This document shows positions 23,906-36,699 of a DNA stretch of 64,000 nucleotides, piece by piece. Numbering within the stretch: the first letter of the stretch is position 1; each line of letters begins with the position of its first letter. Source of the stretch: Phragmites australis (lineage: Eukaryota > Streptophyta > Magnoliopsida > Poales > Poaceae). A model generated the notes under the pieces. The model was not told the origin of the DNA and did not search any database. It worked only from the letters and a program-made list of their open reading frames with translations. The DNA lies in NCBI RefSeq assembly GCF_958298935.1, contig NC_084922.1:46287958-46351957 (forward strand). Reading direction: 5' to 3'. The position numbers and the translations under genes were made by a program.

Positions 23906-26822
23906 AGCATGGGGCTACCGTTGATCGGGGAGACGAGAAGATCGAGAGAGAGGAGGATATCAGGTGAAGAGATAGGCACCGACATGTGTGGACTGGTGCA
24001 AGCTGAGGAGATAAGGTCCGATAGATGTAGACGGACTCAGATGGTAAACTTATTTATTTTATCTTGGTAACATTTAGAGTCGACTCATGATTCAGTGCCG
24101 ATTTATATTAAAAAGTGACAGTGAAAAATTGAGTATCCAATAGTAGGGTCTTGCTTTATGCTCGCCGAGAATAGCACAAATCAAACTCACTCGTCGAACA
24201 AGCTGAGCAAGAGACCAGTGAGATATATGGAAGAAGCAAGCACACATGCATTTTCATGTCGCCTTCGCCACTCACTCACGGCATGTGTGTAGACAAACTT
24301 TTTTACGCAACTTAGTTTGTTGGACCCGAAAGAAAGGTCGTCGTTCCCGGTCAGGCTCTTACCATGTGGCAGGCAAGGCGTGCATGCATGTTCAGTAATC
24401 AGTAGTTAGGACTCCGATCCGGTACAGAAATTAAACGAGAAGACGTTTTAATTAGGATCGATAGATGGTGGTTAATAATTAATTTTCTTGGCTTGCAAGT
24501 CGACGTCGTTTCTTCTACACATGGAGTGGTCCGTTCTAAATATATCTATGATATATAGAGGGACAAGTCTTAGAAATACTGAACGGCCTGGAGACATCAG
24601 CTATAAATTCGTTCCAACGTGATCGATCGTACGTGATTGAGCGGGAACACTGATTATACTGAACGGCCAGGATTATTGTTGTTTTCTGTTCTTTCAACCA
24701 GCTAGCGGCGACATGACGTACGCACATACACCGTACGGCCGGAGCCTGGAAGCGTTGGTATGTTTTACGTAGGCGCGGCAGCGGGAAGCCACTGCCCATG
24801 GGCCCCCCTTCCTCGGGTCCATGAACCATGGGCCGAGCCCATACCCCCTTCCCTCTCTCCTCTCTTTGAGCTCGGTCCACCGTGGACCGAAGACTCAAAC
24901 ACTCTCTCCCTATGACAAAAGGGCCCCGCTTGTCAGCCTCTATGGGGAATATTCCAGAGAATGTAATCATTTCCAAAATTCTAAAAATCGAATTAAACTC
25001 CAAAAATTCATATCCTTTTATCCGTAGCTCCAATTTACTCCATTCAAAAATTCTAAAATTGAGATCTACACAATGACATTGTGTTGATTTGTTCTCTTTC
25101 CGCATGTAGTTGCCCACACCGAGAAAGATCAAGTCATAGATTTTGAGAAACCCGAACAACCTGCAGAGAAGGCATGCCACTGCCTTGATCATATCGAACC
25201 TAGTTTTATAAAAAATGTTTTGTTTGCGAAAATTCCATGCCTAGGTACACGTAGGTAGTTATGGATTGTGGATCGCCGGTTGAATCGATAGGCCCAACCT
25301 AATTGCTGCTATTACATCATCATTTGGTTCTATTATTTTTTAATAATAAAATAATCAAATAGGGAACATCCACCAACTGGCAAAAACTTGAGAAGCTTGG
25401 CAAGGCCGCACGTTATTTCTAGCTCGATACACACCTATATGATTGTATATACCATAGGAAACTCTTTATCAGCCCGATATAAATACAAGTAGATCCACAC
25501 TTACCGTAATTAGGCAACAAGATCAACCTTAGTGTATATTGTACAATAGTTTAACTTATATAGATAATAACTAAATCATTTTCATTCAACAGTATAATAA
25601 CATAAATAAAATAATGAGATTGTACCTGCTACTTAAATGAAAATGCCATAAAATAGCCACCATGTAATCAGATAAATAGAAGAATTTACCTAATTATAAT
25701 TTAATATAGGTTTTCTCTTCGATAATCAAATAGCGGTAGACATAGGACCGTCCAATTCTTCAGAATCTAGCATCGTACAGTAGAGCTCTCCGAGTTAGTC
25801 CGCTATCAATAACCAAATGATAAGAAAGGTGAAGAAAAATCTAGAGAGCCCCAAGCAATACATACAAAGATAATGGAAATGAAGAAGAGGCCAGAAAAGA
25901 AAAAAGAGCACGGAGATTGCTTCCACTTCACGAACAAGAATCAAGTTCCATCAATCTCCTTCTCCTTTGGCATATGCAAAAGAGAAAAAAGTCACGGAAA
26001 TGCAGCTGTAACAATTGCTCAATCAGAACAATTCAACAAGGCGGACCAGGGCTACGGCGACGGATTTCGCGGGAATTGCGGCCGGTGGCTCTGTTCGATT
26101 TGGTTTAAATCGATTTTGGTAGAGATAAAGCTGGGATTCGATTAGGGAATTTGAGCCTGATTTTTTTACTATTGGTCAGGACTGATTAAGAAAAGATAGT
26201 ACATGTTTTTGGATGATGTTGACTGCCTTTTAGAATAACGCAGTAGATAATGTGTGCTTATCTTCTAAGCTGAATATGGAATTTTTGTATGCTCATCTTT
26301 GGGGATAATTTCAAAGATCAAGATATTTAGAAGACAGCTCATACGATCTCCGCTTGAGATTTTGATGAATACGACCTACATCTGCTGAAATTCAAAACCC
26401 TAACCGATAGATCCATACGGACCCTCCAGCTTCCTTGATACTATATGAATTACAGCGTGGGTCATGATTTTAAAGAACAAAATAACCAAATAGGGGTCAC
26501 ACAATAGGTAGAAAAAAAAAACAAGTGAAGCGCAACAATACTGTGCAGTGTTTCTAGTAATCTACTAAGCTATTCAAGTGTGTATTTCCTATCAAGTACT
26601 ATGATACCTCCGTATCAAATCCATTGTCCAACTCCCGTGCCTGGTAGTTCAATAAAAAGATACTAAAGACTAAATTTCGAGTGTGCATATTCTCTTCGTG
26701 CGGCATGCACGCTCGGATTAGTCGTTCATTTAGCACGGGATGTCATCGGTTGGTGTGCTGTTGCATGTATTAAGAAGAGAAAGATGAAAAAATTGCTGAT
26801 GTCATTCGCATGCAGCTCCATT
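23906..26822. other. Intergenic, no recognised gene
   Basis: The longest frame (minus, 25192-24536, 218 codons) has no domain and includes long AT-rich and repeat-like stretches (a GCGGGGCCC..TTGTCA motif of the kind common in grass TE flanks). I treat it as chance. Short plus frames at 25873-26145 are Lys/Glu-rich without homology I recognise. Confidence 0.4.
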
Positions 26823-27940
26823 TCAAAACTTTAAAAAATCATAGTTTCTAAACTGAGCATCTAAATTAAAATCCGATTGAAACATTGTTTTTCGTACTAT
26901 AAAAGCTTCAAAACTAGGCCCTAGTTGAGTATATTTCGATGACATTTTTTTTAACATCAACTTTATATTAAAAAGTGCTTCTGAGTGCATTATAATTTGC
27001 TTACATTTTTCAAAAACTTGCTCACGACTTTAAAAAACTTGCTTATGTTACTAATGGTCGATAAAGTGATTTTTTTTTCTAATATCAACTTTATATAAAA
27101 AGTGTTTCTGAGTGTATTATAATTTGCTTACGATTTTTCAAAAACCTGCTCATTATTTAACAAAAACTTGCTTATACGACTGATGGTTGATAAAGTGAGG
27201 TACTGATGTGGATGTTGTGAAGAGAATATGAACGAATATGCATTAAAACGGGGTGAATAACTGAGTTGCCTAAGTGATTTTTCTTAACGTTCTAATATAG
27301 ACAATTTTAGAAAACCACTTATGTATGTTAATTGGATTAGTCTAATAGTTTTTCAATTTTGATGTAGGCAATTTGTGTATTTCTAAAACTTTAAAAGATC
27401 ATAGTTTTCAAACCGAGCATCTAAATTAAAATCCGATTGCACCATTGTATTTCATGCGATAAAAACTTCAAAACTAGACCCCAGTTGAGTATATTTCGAA
27501 GACTTTTTTCCAGCATCAACTTCATATAAAAGTGCTTCTGAGTGCATTATAATTTGCTTACGCTTTTTCAAAAATTTGCTCACGACTTTTAAAAAACTTG
27601 CTTATGTGACTGATCGTTGATAAAATGATTTTTTTCCTAACATCAACTTCATATAAAAAAAAAGTGCTTTTGAGTGTATTATAATTTGCTTACGATTTTT
27701 TGAAAACTTGCTCATTACTTTAAAAAACTTGCTTATCCAACTGATGATTGATAAAATGGAGTACTAATGTGGATGTTGTGAAGAGAGTATGAACGGATAT
27801 ACATTGAAATAGGGTGAATAACTAAGTTGCATAAGTGAATATTTTTTAAATATTCTAATATATGCAATTTTAGAAAACCAATTAAGTATTTTAATTGGAT
27901 TAGTCTAGCAATTTTTCAATTCTGATGTAGGTAATTTGTG
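26823..27940. repeat. Two-copy 560-bp tandem repeat with internal sub-repeats
   Basis: Two copies (about 26823-27382 and 27383-27940) are offset by 560 bp. Each begins with AAAACTTTAAAA.ATCATAGTTT. Each contains two roughly 150-bp sub-repeats with CATCAACTT.ATAT..AAAGTG and GAGTG.ATTATAATTTGCTTAC. Each closes with TGTGGATGTTGTGAAGAGA.TATGAAC. So a 150-bp unit was doubled before the 560-bp unit duplicated. Non-coding. Confidence 0.8.
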
Positions 27941-29272
27941 TCTATCCAAAAAATTACGCCAAAATATAACCAAGATGGATCACATTTTGTTGATAAAAAT
28001 GTAAGACTACAACCGTGCAAACGTATCAGAGATTGGATACACGGTTCAGAAAATATAAGTATTTGTATTTAATCAAATTGTACTTTTTGTGTGTTCACAT
28101 TTGTCCTCTTTTTTTTTTTTATAGAACACATGGCTATAATTTATCTTTATACGGATCTATTTTTGCTTTTTAGATCATATGATTTTGCTTATATATTTTC
28201 ATAAATTTGCTTATATACTAGGGGTGTAAATGGAAGAATAAATAAATTTTTTATCAAGCATGCACACCCGGAATTTAGCCATGTCCTAAGAAGATAAGTA
28301 CATATTGAGGTAACGTGTGAGGACTCGTTATTATCCCCACGCTATAGTACTCTTAGGCGACTCCACAGATGATTCTAAGATCCGGTGTCAATCTCGCCGA
28401 ACCCCCACTTCTAGCAGCCTTTCAGATGCCAGAGGTGTGGGGATTTCAGTGGATCGACGCCAAATATAGTTTGTATGGTAGTTTCTAGTTTGTTTTCGGT
28501 GTAGGTTTGGAAGGTTTAGGTTGTTTCCCCAGTGGCTCCATCGGCGGTGACACCTTTCGAGCTTTTGCTTTCGCGAGCTTCCTCCGATGACGTTGCCTCC
28601 AACATTGTCCCCGGGGAGAGCTGTTGAAGGTTTGTTTGTGTTTTTGTTCGTGTTTGTGTGATATGTTTCCCGAATCTCCTCAGTTTCACCGACGATTATG
28701 GTGGTGTCATCTCCATCTCCGGTGATGTTCGAGGGAGATTGGTTATACTGTTTCTTGCGATTGGGATGAAGCTTAGTGTTTCCCCCATATTCACGTTTTG
28801 TTTCTAGACCAGCGAGTTGGTCATCAGTGTCGAGGTTCTCTCTTCCATGCTGTGCCTGACGAGACAGACACGTTCAGTGGTCCAGATGCATCATAATGTG
28901 TTCAGAGCATTGACTATTACAGTTTTTACCATTATTTGGAGCCCCTTTTCAACACAACAGTGGAGCCAGATCCAGTTCCGGTGTTCATCCTCTGCAACAG
29001 TAACCGGAGTAGTCCTCGTCTCGATGGAGAAGACCCAGAAGGACTTTGGTGTAATTTTCTTTTTTTATAAGATCTTTGTTGTAATATAGGGATGCAATGT
29101 GGTTTCCTTTTAATATAGTTTCATCCCTTCGCAAGAAAAGATAAGTACATGTCAAGCTGACAGCCCGAATTTTGTTTTCATCACCCAACAGACTATTAAT
29201 CACGAGACACTAAACGAAAGAATAAAGAAGAAACCTTGCCAGGCCAGGCCGCCCAACACAACACTAGGCCGA
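27941..29272. other. Intergenic, no recognised gene
   Basis: Low-information stretch. 28370-28900 is moderately GC-rich, with a plus frame (28817-29089) that lacks domains. Confidence 0.35.
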
Positions 29273-29440
29273 TTCGACACGCCGAAATGCGGCTCGGGTC
29301 TGGCTGCCGACCTTGCACAGATCCACATCGATCAGGACGGCAGGATCCGCTAAGCATTCGACACGCCGAAATGCGGCTCGGGTCTGGCTGCCGACCTTGC
29401 ACAGATCCACATCGATCAGGACGGCAGGATCCGCTAAGCA
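29273..29440. repeat. Perfect two-copy 84-bp tandem duplication
   Basis: Copies at 29273-29356 and 29357-29440 appear identical by eye, each running from TTCGACACGCCG to CCGCTAAGCA. 84 bp equals 28 codons, so overlapping frames (29236-29640 plus; 29585-29196 minus) show a duplicated peptide. The perfect identity implies a recent event. Confidence 0.9.
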
Positions 29441-29759
29441 ACGCAACTAGTCGCTGTTTCCAGACTGGCTTCTTCGCTACCAGCGAATCAGTGATGCGTG
29501 ATTGGCGCTCACACATACCTGTCGCCCATAAAGGAAAAAATAAACAAGAGCGTATGAAACCCAGTTGGGATGCGGTACCGATCATGTGCCGGCAGCATAG
29601 CCTTCCACGAATACACGCCGCATTGCTCGATTGGCGTTAGAACTTAGACGAACGAGTCTCCATACATTTAGGGCCCCACGTTTGCCAGACCGGAATCCAG
29701 TCAGGGCTGGCTGCATAGTGGAGGCTACATTTCAGTTTCTGCCTCCTCCATCCAATTGA
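29441..29759. other. Spacer, no recognised gene
   Basis: No repeats or domains are seen beyond the tail of the open frame generated by the 84-bp duplication. Confidence 0.35.
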
Positions 29760-30185
29760 GGTGTGTTTGGTTCATTACATAGCTATGGTATAAGCATACT
29801 AAGGAAAAGTAAGTTAAGGGAAATTATATTTATTAGAAAAAGAGTATTGTTTTGATTGTATCTGTTTAAGATAGTTTGAGTTAAAATTTTTTATTAACTA
29901 AATCTGAGACCGTATAAGCAGATATAATAGTTGAGATTGTGATTGATTGCTCGTATAAAGATGATTATGTGACACTAACAAATAGGAGCACATGTATAAG
30001 CGGATATAGAGATTGTATTTGTCGGGTCAAGTTTCGAGCTTCAGTCCTAAACTAGTATGAGGTCGTATATTTATATCTACCGAATCAGACTGTAATAATA
30101 GACGTGGATAATCAAACACGTTTCTCACTAAATTATTCACCTCCATCGAGTTAGGTTAGAAAAAATTCGGCCAACCAGACACACC
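29760..30185. mobile_element. MITE-like element, copy 1 of a local pair
   Basis: The ends GGTGTGTTTGGTT and AACCAGACACACC are inverted repeats (12 of 13). The interior resembles 31778-32262 (shared GTATAAGC.GAT..AATAG.TGAGA.TGTGATTG and ATAAAGATGATT.TG blocks). Non-coding. TSD unclear. Confidence 0.5.
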
Positions 30186-31039
30186 ATTGGTGACTTCTTG
30201 CGCGATCAAGGTAGGATGGGATCCTCTAATGCAACATGTTGGAACTCTGGTTAGAGGCGAAAATACGAGTACGGCGCAACGGAATGATAGGTTTGGTCAG
30301 GTTGGTTGGTTGCCTTGCCCCTCCCAATCCCAGCCTTGAGCGAGCTGTACATGGCCTCTGCCTAATCGCCTCCGAACAATGGCTCAATTCAACCGTTGGT
30401 TGTTGCAATCAGTCACCCCAAAGTCTTAACTCCATGCCTGGATCAATCATTGCTCCGTTTGGCTTTAGGGGTTGGGGACCTAATATAGTAGCATCCCATT
30501 GTGGACTTTTGAGGCTTGCACTTAGAAATATAAGCATGGCTCAATCGTTGGGTTGTACCATGAGGCCATTTTTTTTTATCGGTGACAATGTGTCGTGCGT
30601 CATGTGGATCAGGACTTGATTCTTCTGGTGGATGGAGCCAGTGGTGCTATGTGCTACTAAAGGATTAGTTTGCTGTGTCTCGTATTCTTACCTAACAACA
30701 GCGGACTTTTTGGTTGACGATGGTTTTCCCCTCTTGCGACGGGTTAGTGGCGGAGGTTTGTTTCCTAACGGGGTTTCTTCGATCTTGGGCTTAGAGGAAA
30801 GTTTTAGGGGTGGTAGTGGCGGACGCAGGGTCCTCCTACAGTGGAAAACGGAGGGCTATTTGTTGTATGGTGTCGGAGCGATGGCTTCACGACGTGCTAG
30901 GTTAGCGCGGTAGTGGGGACGCCGTAGAGATGGGTGGAGGCAGAGAAGCGAGTCGTGTAGAGTAGGTGTGTGACACGGAGTAGAGAAAAGAGCAAGCGAT
31001 GCGGAAGAAAGAAAAAAGGCACACCATGCAGATTGGATA
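30186..31039. other. Spacer between MITEs, unassigned open frames
   Basis: Plus frames at 30236-30619 and 30632-30913 have no recognised domain. The region could be a captured fragment, but nothing specific supports it. Confidence 0.3.
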
Positions 31040-31396
31040 GCTGAGAATAGGCCTGTTCAAACGACGGGCTAGGCTGAGTTTCGAGTCAGGCTTTGAAAAG
31101 CCCGACAGAAAACCCGCAGACCTGAGCCAGCCTGAGCCCGACATCGGGCCATGTTGCTAAACCTAAGTTCAGCTCGACATTGAATGTTTTCGTATTGAGC
31201 TCGGATTTTTTCAGATTAGGTCAGATTTTTTTGGGTTTCATGCTTGTTTTGAAGTCCGAGCCTAGCCCAACTGAAACCACGGGCCTATGTTTTGAAGCCC
31301 AAGTTTAGCCCGTGTCTTGATCAGATCGGACTTTTTCAGACCAGGCTGGATCGGATTTCTCAGACCGGGTTACCCATGAGCAGACGTAGCTGAGAA
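31040..31396. mobile_element. 341-bp hAT MITE with perfect 8-bp TSD
   Basis: The element spans 31048-31388. It is flanked by identical GCTGAGAA direct repeats (31040-31047 and 31389-31396). The ends TAGGCCTGTTCA and the complement of TACGTCTGCTCA form an imperfect TIR. The interior is rich in GGGC..GCCC motifs and non-coding. An 8-bp TSD plus this terminus identifies a hAT-superfamily non-autonomous element. Confidence 0.8.
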
Positions 31397-31777
31397 CATC
31401 CCTGAAAAGAAATGGAAAAAAAAGAAAACAGGCGTATTAAGAATAGCATCTCCTTTAGTTTGCTGGTTAGGTTTGAGTACTCGCTCCTTGCTGCACGACA
31501 ACGTCGGGCCATGCATATGCGATAGTATTTTGAGGTATGATGATGTCTAGTTGTCAGCCAGCAGATGGTTGCACAGCTGATTGTGTGTGGTGCCCCTCTA
31601 CGTATCTCAATGACACATCGATCAGACGGCAGTTCAGTTTTCGGGTTTAGAGTCGGCAGACGTTCTACCAACATTATTCCTCTTCTGTTAGCTAGGTTGT
31701 TGAACAAAAGATCAATGGCTGGTGGATGTCTCAACATTCCTATGTGATTAAACCTCTGTGTATCAGGCAGGCATGCT
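31397..31777. other. Spacer, no recognised gene
   Basis: Overlapping short frames on both strands (31360-31747) have no domains. Confidence 0.35.
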
Positions 31778-32262
31778 GGTGCGTTCAGTTTGGGTGTGAA
31801 CGTGTAATTGGTTGTCCGCGTAGTTTTTACTTATATTAATTCTATACGTAGACTGAGAGAAAATAAATTAAGTGAAATCATATTTATTAAAAATAGTATT
31901 TAATTACTTGTATTTTTCTAGACATGTCAAGTTCAGTTTTTGTTTGGTTGATCGAATATAAGATCGTATGAGCGGATGCAATAGATGAGACTGTGATTGG
32001 TTGCTAGTATAAAGATGATTTTGGGATAATAACAAGTGAGTCCATCTGTATGAACTGATGCAGCCTCCTCTGTCGAGTCAGACTGCAGAGAGAAGCTCAA
32101 ATTGACATTTTCCTTCTCGGGCCAAGTTGTGCCCTGCGCGTGTAGATTTGCATCTGACAGGTCAGGCTTAAACAATACATATGAACAACCAAACACGCTT
32201 TTCTACAAGATTATACGTATCCGCTAGGCCAGGTTGCTCTCATATGGGCAACCAATTAGACC
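31778..32262. mobile_element. MITE-like element, copy 2 of a local pair
   Basis: Diverged relative of 29760-30185, with ends GGTGCGTTCAGTT and AACCAATTAGACC. Internal blocks are shared with that copy. Non-coding. It lies just before the left LTR of the Tat element. Confidence 0.45.
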
Positions 32263-32309
32263 ATTAATGACTTTTTTAGCGGTAGTTTATGACACTTGAT
32301 AAAGAATAA

Positions 32310-32904
32310 TATCGAAAAATTGTTCCCGATAATGTGTTCGGAAATAACAGGGTTGCATTCATGGATCAAAGATCGAACATGAAGCAATACATACATGATA
32401 TATACAGATTCGAGTTTCTGGTTGGAGTAATACTCTATGCCCTCTGTGAATGATTATGTGTATTTATTCACTCGAGTACAGACAACGTGGCTAACCTATT
32501 ACAAGGTGTAGACCAGATATAATCTAACATAGAGCTAAAGTCGTCAAGTTTCTCCTGCGCTAAGATCTTGATGCCTATCTCCAATAGCCGAGAAAAAAGC
32601 CTCCCTCGGGGGGTTTAGATCCCCACCTTATATAGAGGTGATGTATTGCCTCCTATCTAGCCGTAGTCGATAGGGAGTCATTTTCCTTATCGTCCAAGTA
32701 GATAGATCTATCCTGGATACTAGTCTTCTTGAGTTGGGTAAGCAATTAAGGTCTTCCTAGTATACACTTTCTGAATTCTAGGTGTATCAAGTATCATGAA
32801 TTTGGTTTCATAATATCTGGAGTTGTTAAGTATACACACGGCATACCCCATTCGTATATAGTATACACCTTATACATATATAACTCATAGTTAGATATTT
32901 GGCA
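32310..32904 (-). repeat. 3' LTR of the Tat-type element
   Basis: 595 bp. In sense orientation it starts TGCCAAATATCTAAC at 32904. It shares with 40466-41052 the blocks ATCAAAGATCGAACATGAAGC, TATTCACTCGAGTACAGACAA, CCAATAGCCGAGA and a TATATAG.GGTGATGTA motif. Divergence and indels between the LTRs indicate an old insertion. Confidence 0.8.
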
Positions 32905-33445
32905 GTAGCCCCATAACTCTACCCAACAGGGAGGATTTCTACAAGCGTCTACTCGAGTACCGCTAAGTCCAAGCCTGGTAGAGTAAGGTAAATCGAACTC
33001 ACTGTTAAAAGAATCGAATAAGGAGATGCTCTGTTTCGAGTATCGAGTGGAAACACTTTTGAGTCGAGCACCATGCTGTTATCCGCACTCGAGACTCAAC
33101 AAGGGTAAGTAATATCGACTTCTCGACATCCGTCTCTGAGTAGAGTTAAAAACCTTTCGAAATTTGAAACAATAGGTATATGCACATTAAATGCGATCAG
33201 AGAGCGTGCAGAGATTCGTGCGACATCATCATCCCGCTTTTCATGCCGATCGAAGCGCCACAATTTTTATCCAAAGCGAAAACAATTTCCGAGTCTCATC
33301 TTGAGGCACAACCTATTTAATTGTCTAAGGGGAGAACTTCACATCATTATCTTAGCCTCGTTGCCTCGTCTACAGTCTCGCCCTTCGAATTCATCCACCA
33401 TTGTTTGCATTCTACTCAAAGACTTAATCTTTCACTTTGGATCTT

Positions 33446-34020
33446 ATGGCGAAAACTCCAGATTGGGCAACTTCGCCTTTGGGAGTGCTCGACACTATCT
33501 TTTCAACAAACTACGTCATCTAGAAGATTTCGCCTTCTTCCATTATGTCTGCACCTCATGGCGTGAAGTGCGTAGGACGATGCAATTTTCTCATTGGATC
33601 CTGAAAGAAACGTTCGTGCACAAGGATGGCTTGGTGGAGGTCCATCGCCTAGGAAGTGAAGCATTTTTCAACCTTAGTTTTCAAGGTTTAGTCAGCGATA
33701 ACCGTGAGAAGATTGGGGTCTCGAACGGGCTCTTGATCGTCATCAAGCGAGGGCATCAGATTAAAGTAGGGTAATTAACCCGGTGACCGGATGGTTCTTT
33801 AATCTTACATCTCTTTCCTATGGTGAGTTCTGGGTGAACCTGGAGGGGTTCATTGTGCGAAAGGATAGGAAATTATTCATCATTATTGTTCTGAGGATGC
33901 TGTGCTTTCATCTTCAGAAGATGAAAGGAGTGCACGTTTATCTTGGTGGTGTATTTCGGATTTTCTGGATGGGTAGCTTCGTGAGATCCATCGGGAGGTG
34001 TGGCGATATTGGATGATTCA
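33446..34020 (+). pseudogene. F-box gene fragment (possibly F-box/DUF295) inside the Tat element
   Basis: An ATG at 33446 opens MAKTPDWAT.PLGVLDTIF. After a 1-2 nt shift near 33500 the next frame reads NKLRHLEDFAFFHYVCTSWREVR, the LP..VLD.IF..L..L.D...F..VC.SWR pattern of an F-box. Downstream frames contain VNPVTG-like and WVNLEGFIVRKDRKLF segments, recalling the DUF295-type C-terminal half of grass F-box proteins. F-box proteins recruit substrates to SCF ubiquitin ligases. The strand is opposite to the retroelement. Frameshifts (near 33500 and 33770) show it is dead. Capture by the retroelement, rather than separate insertion, is inferred from its position between integrase and the 3' LTR. 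Confidence 0.6.
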
Positions 34021-36240
34021 GCTGAACATAATGCATTGATGCTGGTTTCCCTCTAGGCATTCGGTGCAGACATTTGGGAGCCACTAGAATGTGAGGTTGT
34101 TCCTTAGGCGAAAGAAAGATCAATTCTGCTAGGCATGACCTCCGAAGTTGTACCATCAATACCTGGAGTTATTAACCCTAGTCGAAATATTAGCGTCTGC
34201 TGAGTGAACTCAGCTTACCACCGGGACGATTATGACGTGCTTGAGGTTTCCTATCACAACGAGGTTTTCGGAACCATAAAATCCCTTAAAGGGAATTTCA
34301 AGTGGCATTCTTATAAATAGATATCACCGAAGCTTTCTCCTTAGTCAAGTAGTAGGCTTTTTGGTATGCTTTTGTCTGATGGTTGCAATGAAACTTTGCT
34401 GATATTTTGCCTATCTAATATGCTATTGTCACTATTTCCTTATCGATGAAATAGAGTTAACATGAGTAGATGCAATCTTGATCCATAGGTGTGTAGACCA
34501 CCTTCAAGACTTATTGATCGAATATTCATTGATATTTGAAAACTCAACTAGACGAATGATTAGAATATTGACCCTCGAGTAATCACCCGAGACAACAATA
34601 AGAATAAGGAGAAGACTTAGTGTAAAACTAGAAGCAGGAAATAATGATGACCTTTTGCATACTTTCACTGACTTGCGCGCTTGACCAGTGTACAAACATG
34701 AACTCGGCAGAGAACACACATGGGATCGACTAGAATTTCTAAACCTTTTTTAGCCGTTAGGCGTGAGATGTATGACAATCTCTTGTGTCATTATGCTTTA
34801 TTAGGTACAATTATCTGTCATCAACTCAACATATGCCTCTACTGGCTCTTATCCAAAGCAATTGATGCAAAGCCAGATGAACTTTTGCAAAAGACATATA
34901 CAAAATTTACGAAAAGTATGATATTATCATGTAGCCACTGACTCCATGGTCGATGAGAAGATTACACAATCTAAGAGTAGAAAAGAATATACATGTGTTA
35001 TTGAAAGTGTATGGTGTTGTAGCCCTCAACTATCTACTCAATGACTGGATCATGTAAAGAGTAAAGACATAGTATCGAAAGTATACGTAATAGCCCCTGA
35101 CTCTCTATTTGATGTGATAATCAAAGCAGATAGTAGAGCATATGCACCAAAATATACTTGATGTGACCCCTATCCCTTCGCTCCATGATTGATTTCGAGT
35201 AGAAAGTGAAGCATAAGCACTACCATTATACGATGTAGCTTCTAGCTCTCAGGTTCGTATGATAATAAAAAAAATAGAATGTGAAGCAAGAAACACTGAA
35301 AAAGTATGATGTAGTCCTCGACTCTCCACTTGATAGCTAGATCGAGTAGAGAGTAGAGCATAAGCATCGACTTCCGTTTCTCGACCATGAACTCGATGAC
35401 TCCAGCCCCCGAGCAGCCGGGTAGGTGAGTATTAAAAACCCATTTCCGCTTGTACTCGTTTTCACTGTAGCCTTTGATTTGACGTGCAATAATGACTGCA
35501 CACATCTCTTTGCAGAGATTGGACAAGTCACAATGTCTCAGTGGCGCCTAGACTTCCGCCAGACATGTCGCGCGGGCGCGCGGCCGAGGCGGTCTCGCTC
35601 TCACGCCCATCGATATTGGATCTTGATAGCTCCACGTATATAGTGTGACTCGTTTCCATGACTATAAATAGAGAAAAAAATGGAGGTTGTTGGTTTTTCA
35701 CCTTATCTACTTCCTTTCTCCCTACACGTCCAGTAGAACTCGTAGAGTTTGAAGCCATGGCCTCCATTCCACCGTCGTCTCCCAAGCCCGATCCAGAAAG
35801 TGAAGTGATAGGTTTTCTAACCCTAAGTCCCCTCGCCATGGTTCCTCCAGGAGTCATCATTGTTTCTTCTAATGAGGAGGAATCGATCAAAAGGCCTAAG
35901 AGGAGAAAGAACATAATATCCGTTGAAGGTCACCGACCCTTCACCCGCCACCTCTGACGTTTCCTTGACGCCGATGCTACCGAATGAGCAACATAGAAAT
36001 CAGCGACACGAGCCACGCAGGAGGGAGATGAAGATGGTGGTGATCTTGATGAAATCATCGACCAGGTCGCTAACAAGGTCTTCGATGATGGAGCCTCTGA
36101 ATCTCCAGTGGTAGAGAAAGTGCGGTCATCTTCTCCATTGACAACTGCTAGATCGCCTTCACGCCCTTCAGAGAGCCACTCGACATCGTCAGCACTGGTC
36201 AGCAGCTCTAGTAGGGTCTTCTCCTCAGCCACTCTCCCTG
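34021..36240 (+). other. 3' non-pol region of the Tat element, short antisense frames
   Basis: Mostly featureless. The plus frame from ATG 35757 (MASIPPSSPKPDPES.., 66 codons) and its continuation to about 36240 are Pro/Ser/Arg-rich. Some Tat-lineage elements such as maize Grande carry an antisense ORF in this position. This frame may be a relic of one, but no domain is recognised. Confidence 0.3.
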
Positions 36241-36699
36241 GTCCTTACACTAGCTAGCGTCCGATCCCCGACGCGATCAACTACCTTCCAAGGGAGGAGT
36301 ATAGAAGGTTCCTTGAATTGTTCAAGGGGAAGTAGGGACCTGCACTGTTTGGAAGAGCTAGGAGAATACTTTCTATCAACTTTGCACTAGCCACACAGGT
36401 TAGACGGAAAAGAAAACGTATGTAATTGAGTAGTTAATCGAATCAAATGTAATTGACTTACCTGTAATTTACCTTTTCTATGAATGAAACTTTTAGAGTT
36501 GGTTGATATTCCACGAGTGCTCGAGTATCTTACCGTTTGGAGTAGATAGCTACACTGATCCAGATCAGGTAACTTTGACCACTATATAGTGTCCTTTCTA
36601 CTTGGGTGATAACTTATAGTGTCTAGCCTATTTCTGTACCTTTCGTAGAATAAGATCCCCAGCAGTGAGTTTTTTGGGCTAAATCTTTTGACTATGATA

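Noticed and set aside
22694..24520. Possible Helitron around the 109-bp repeats
   Set aside because: No convincing 5' TC / 3' CTRR end with a preceding hairpin could be placed.
24536..25192. 218-codon minus frame
   Set aside because: No recognisable motif, mixed composition, no splice or promoter context. It is explained as chance openness in TE-like DNA.
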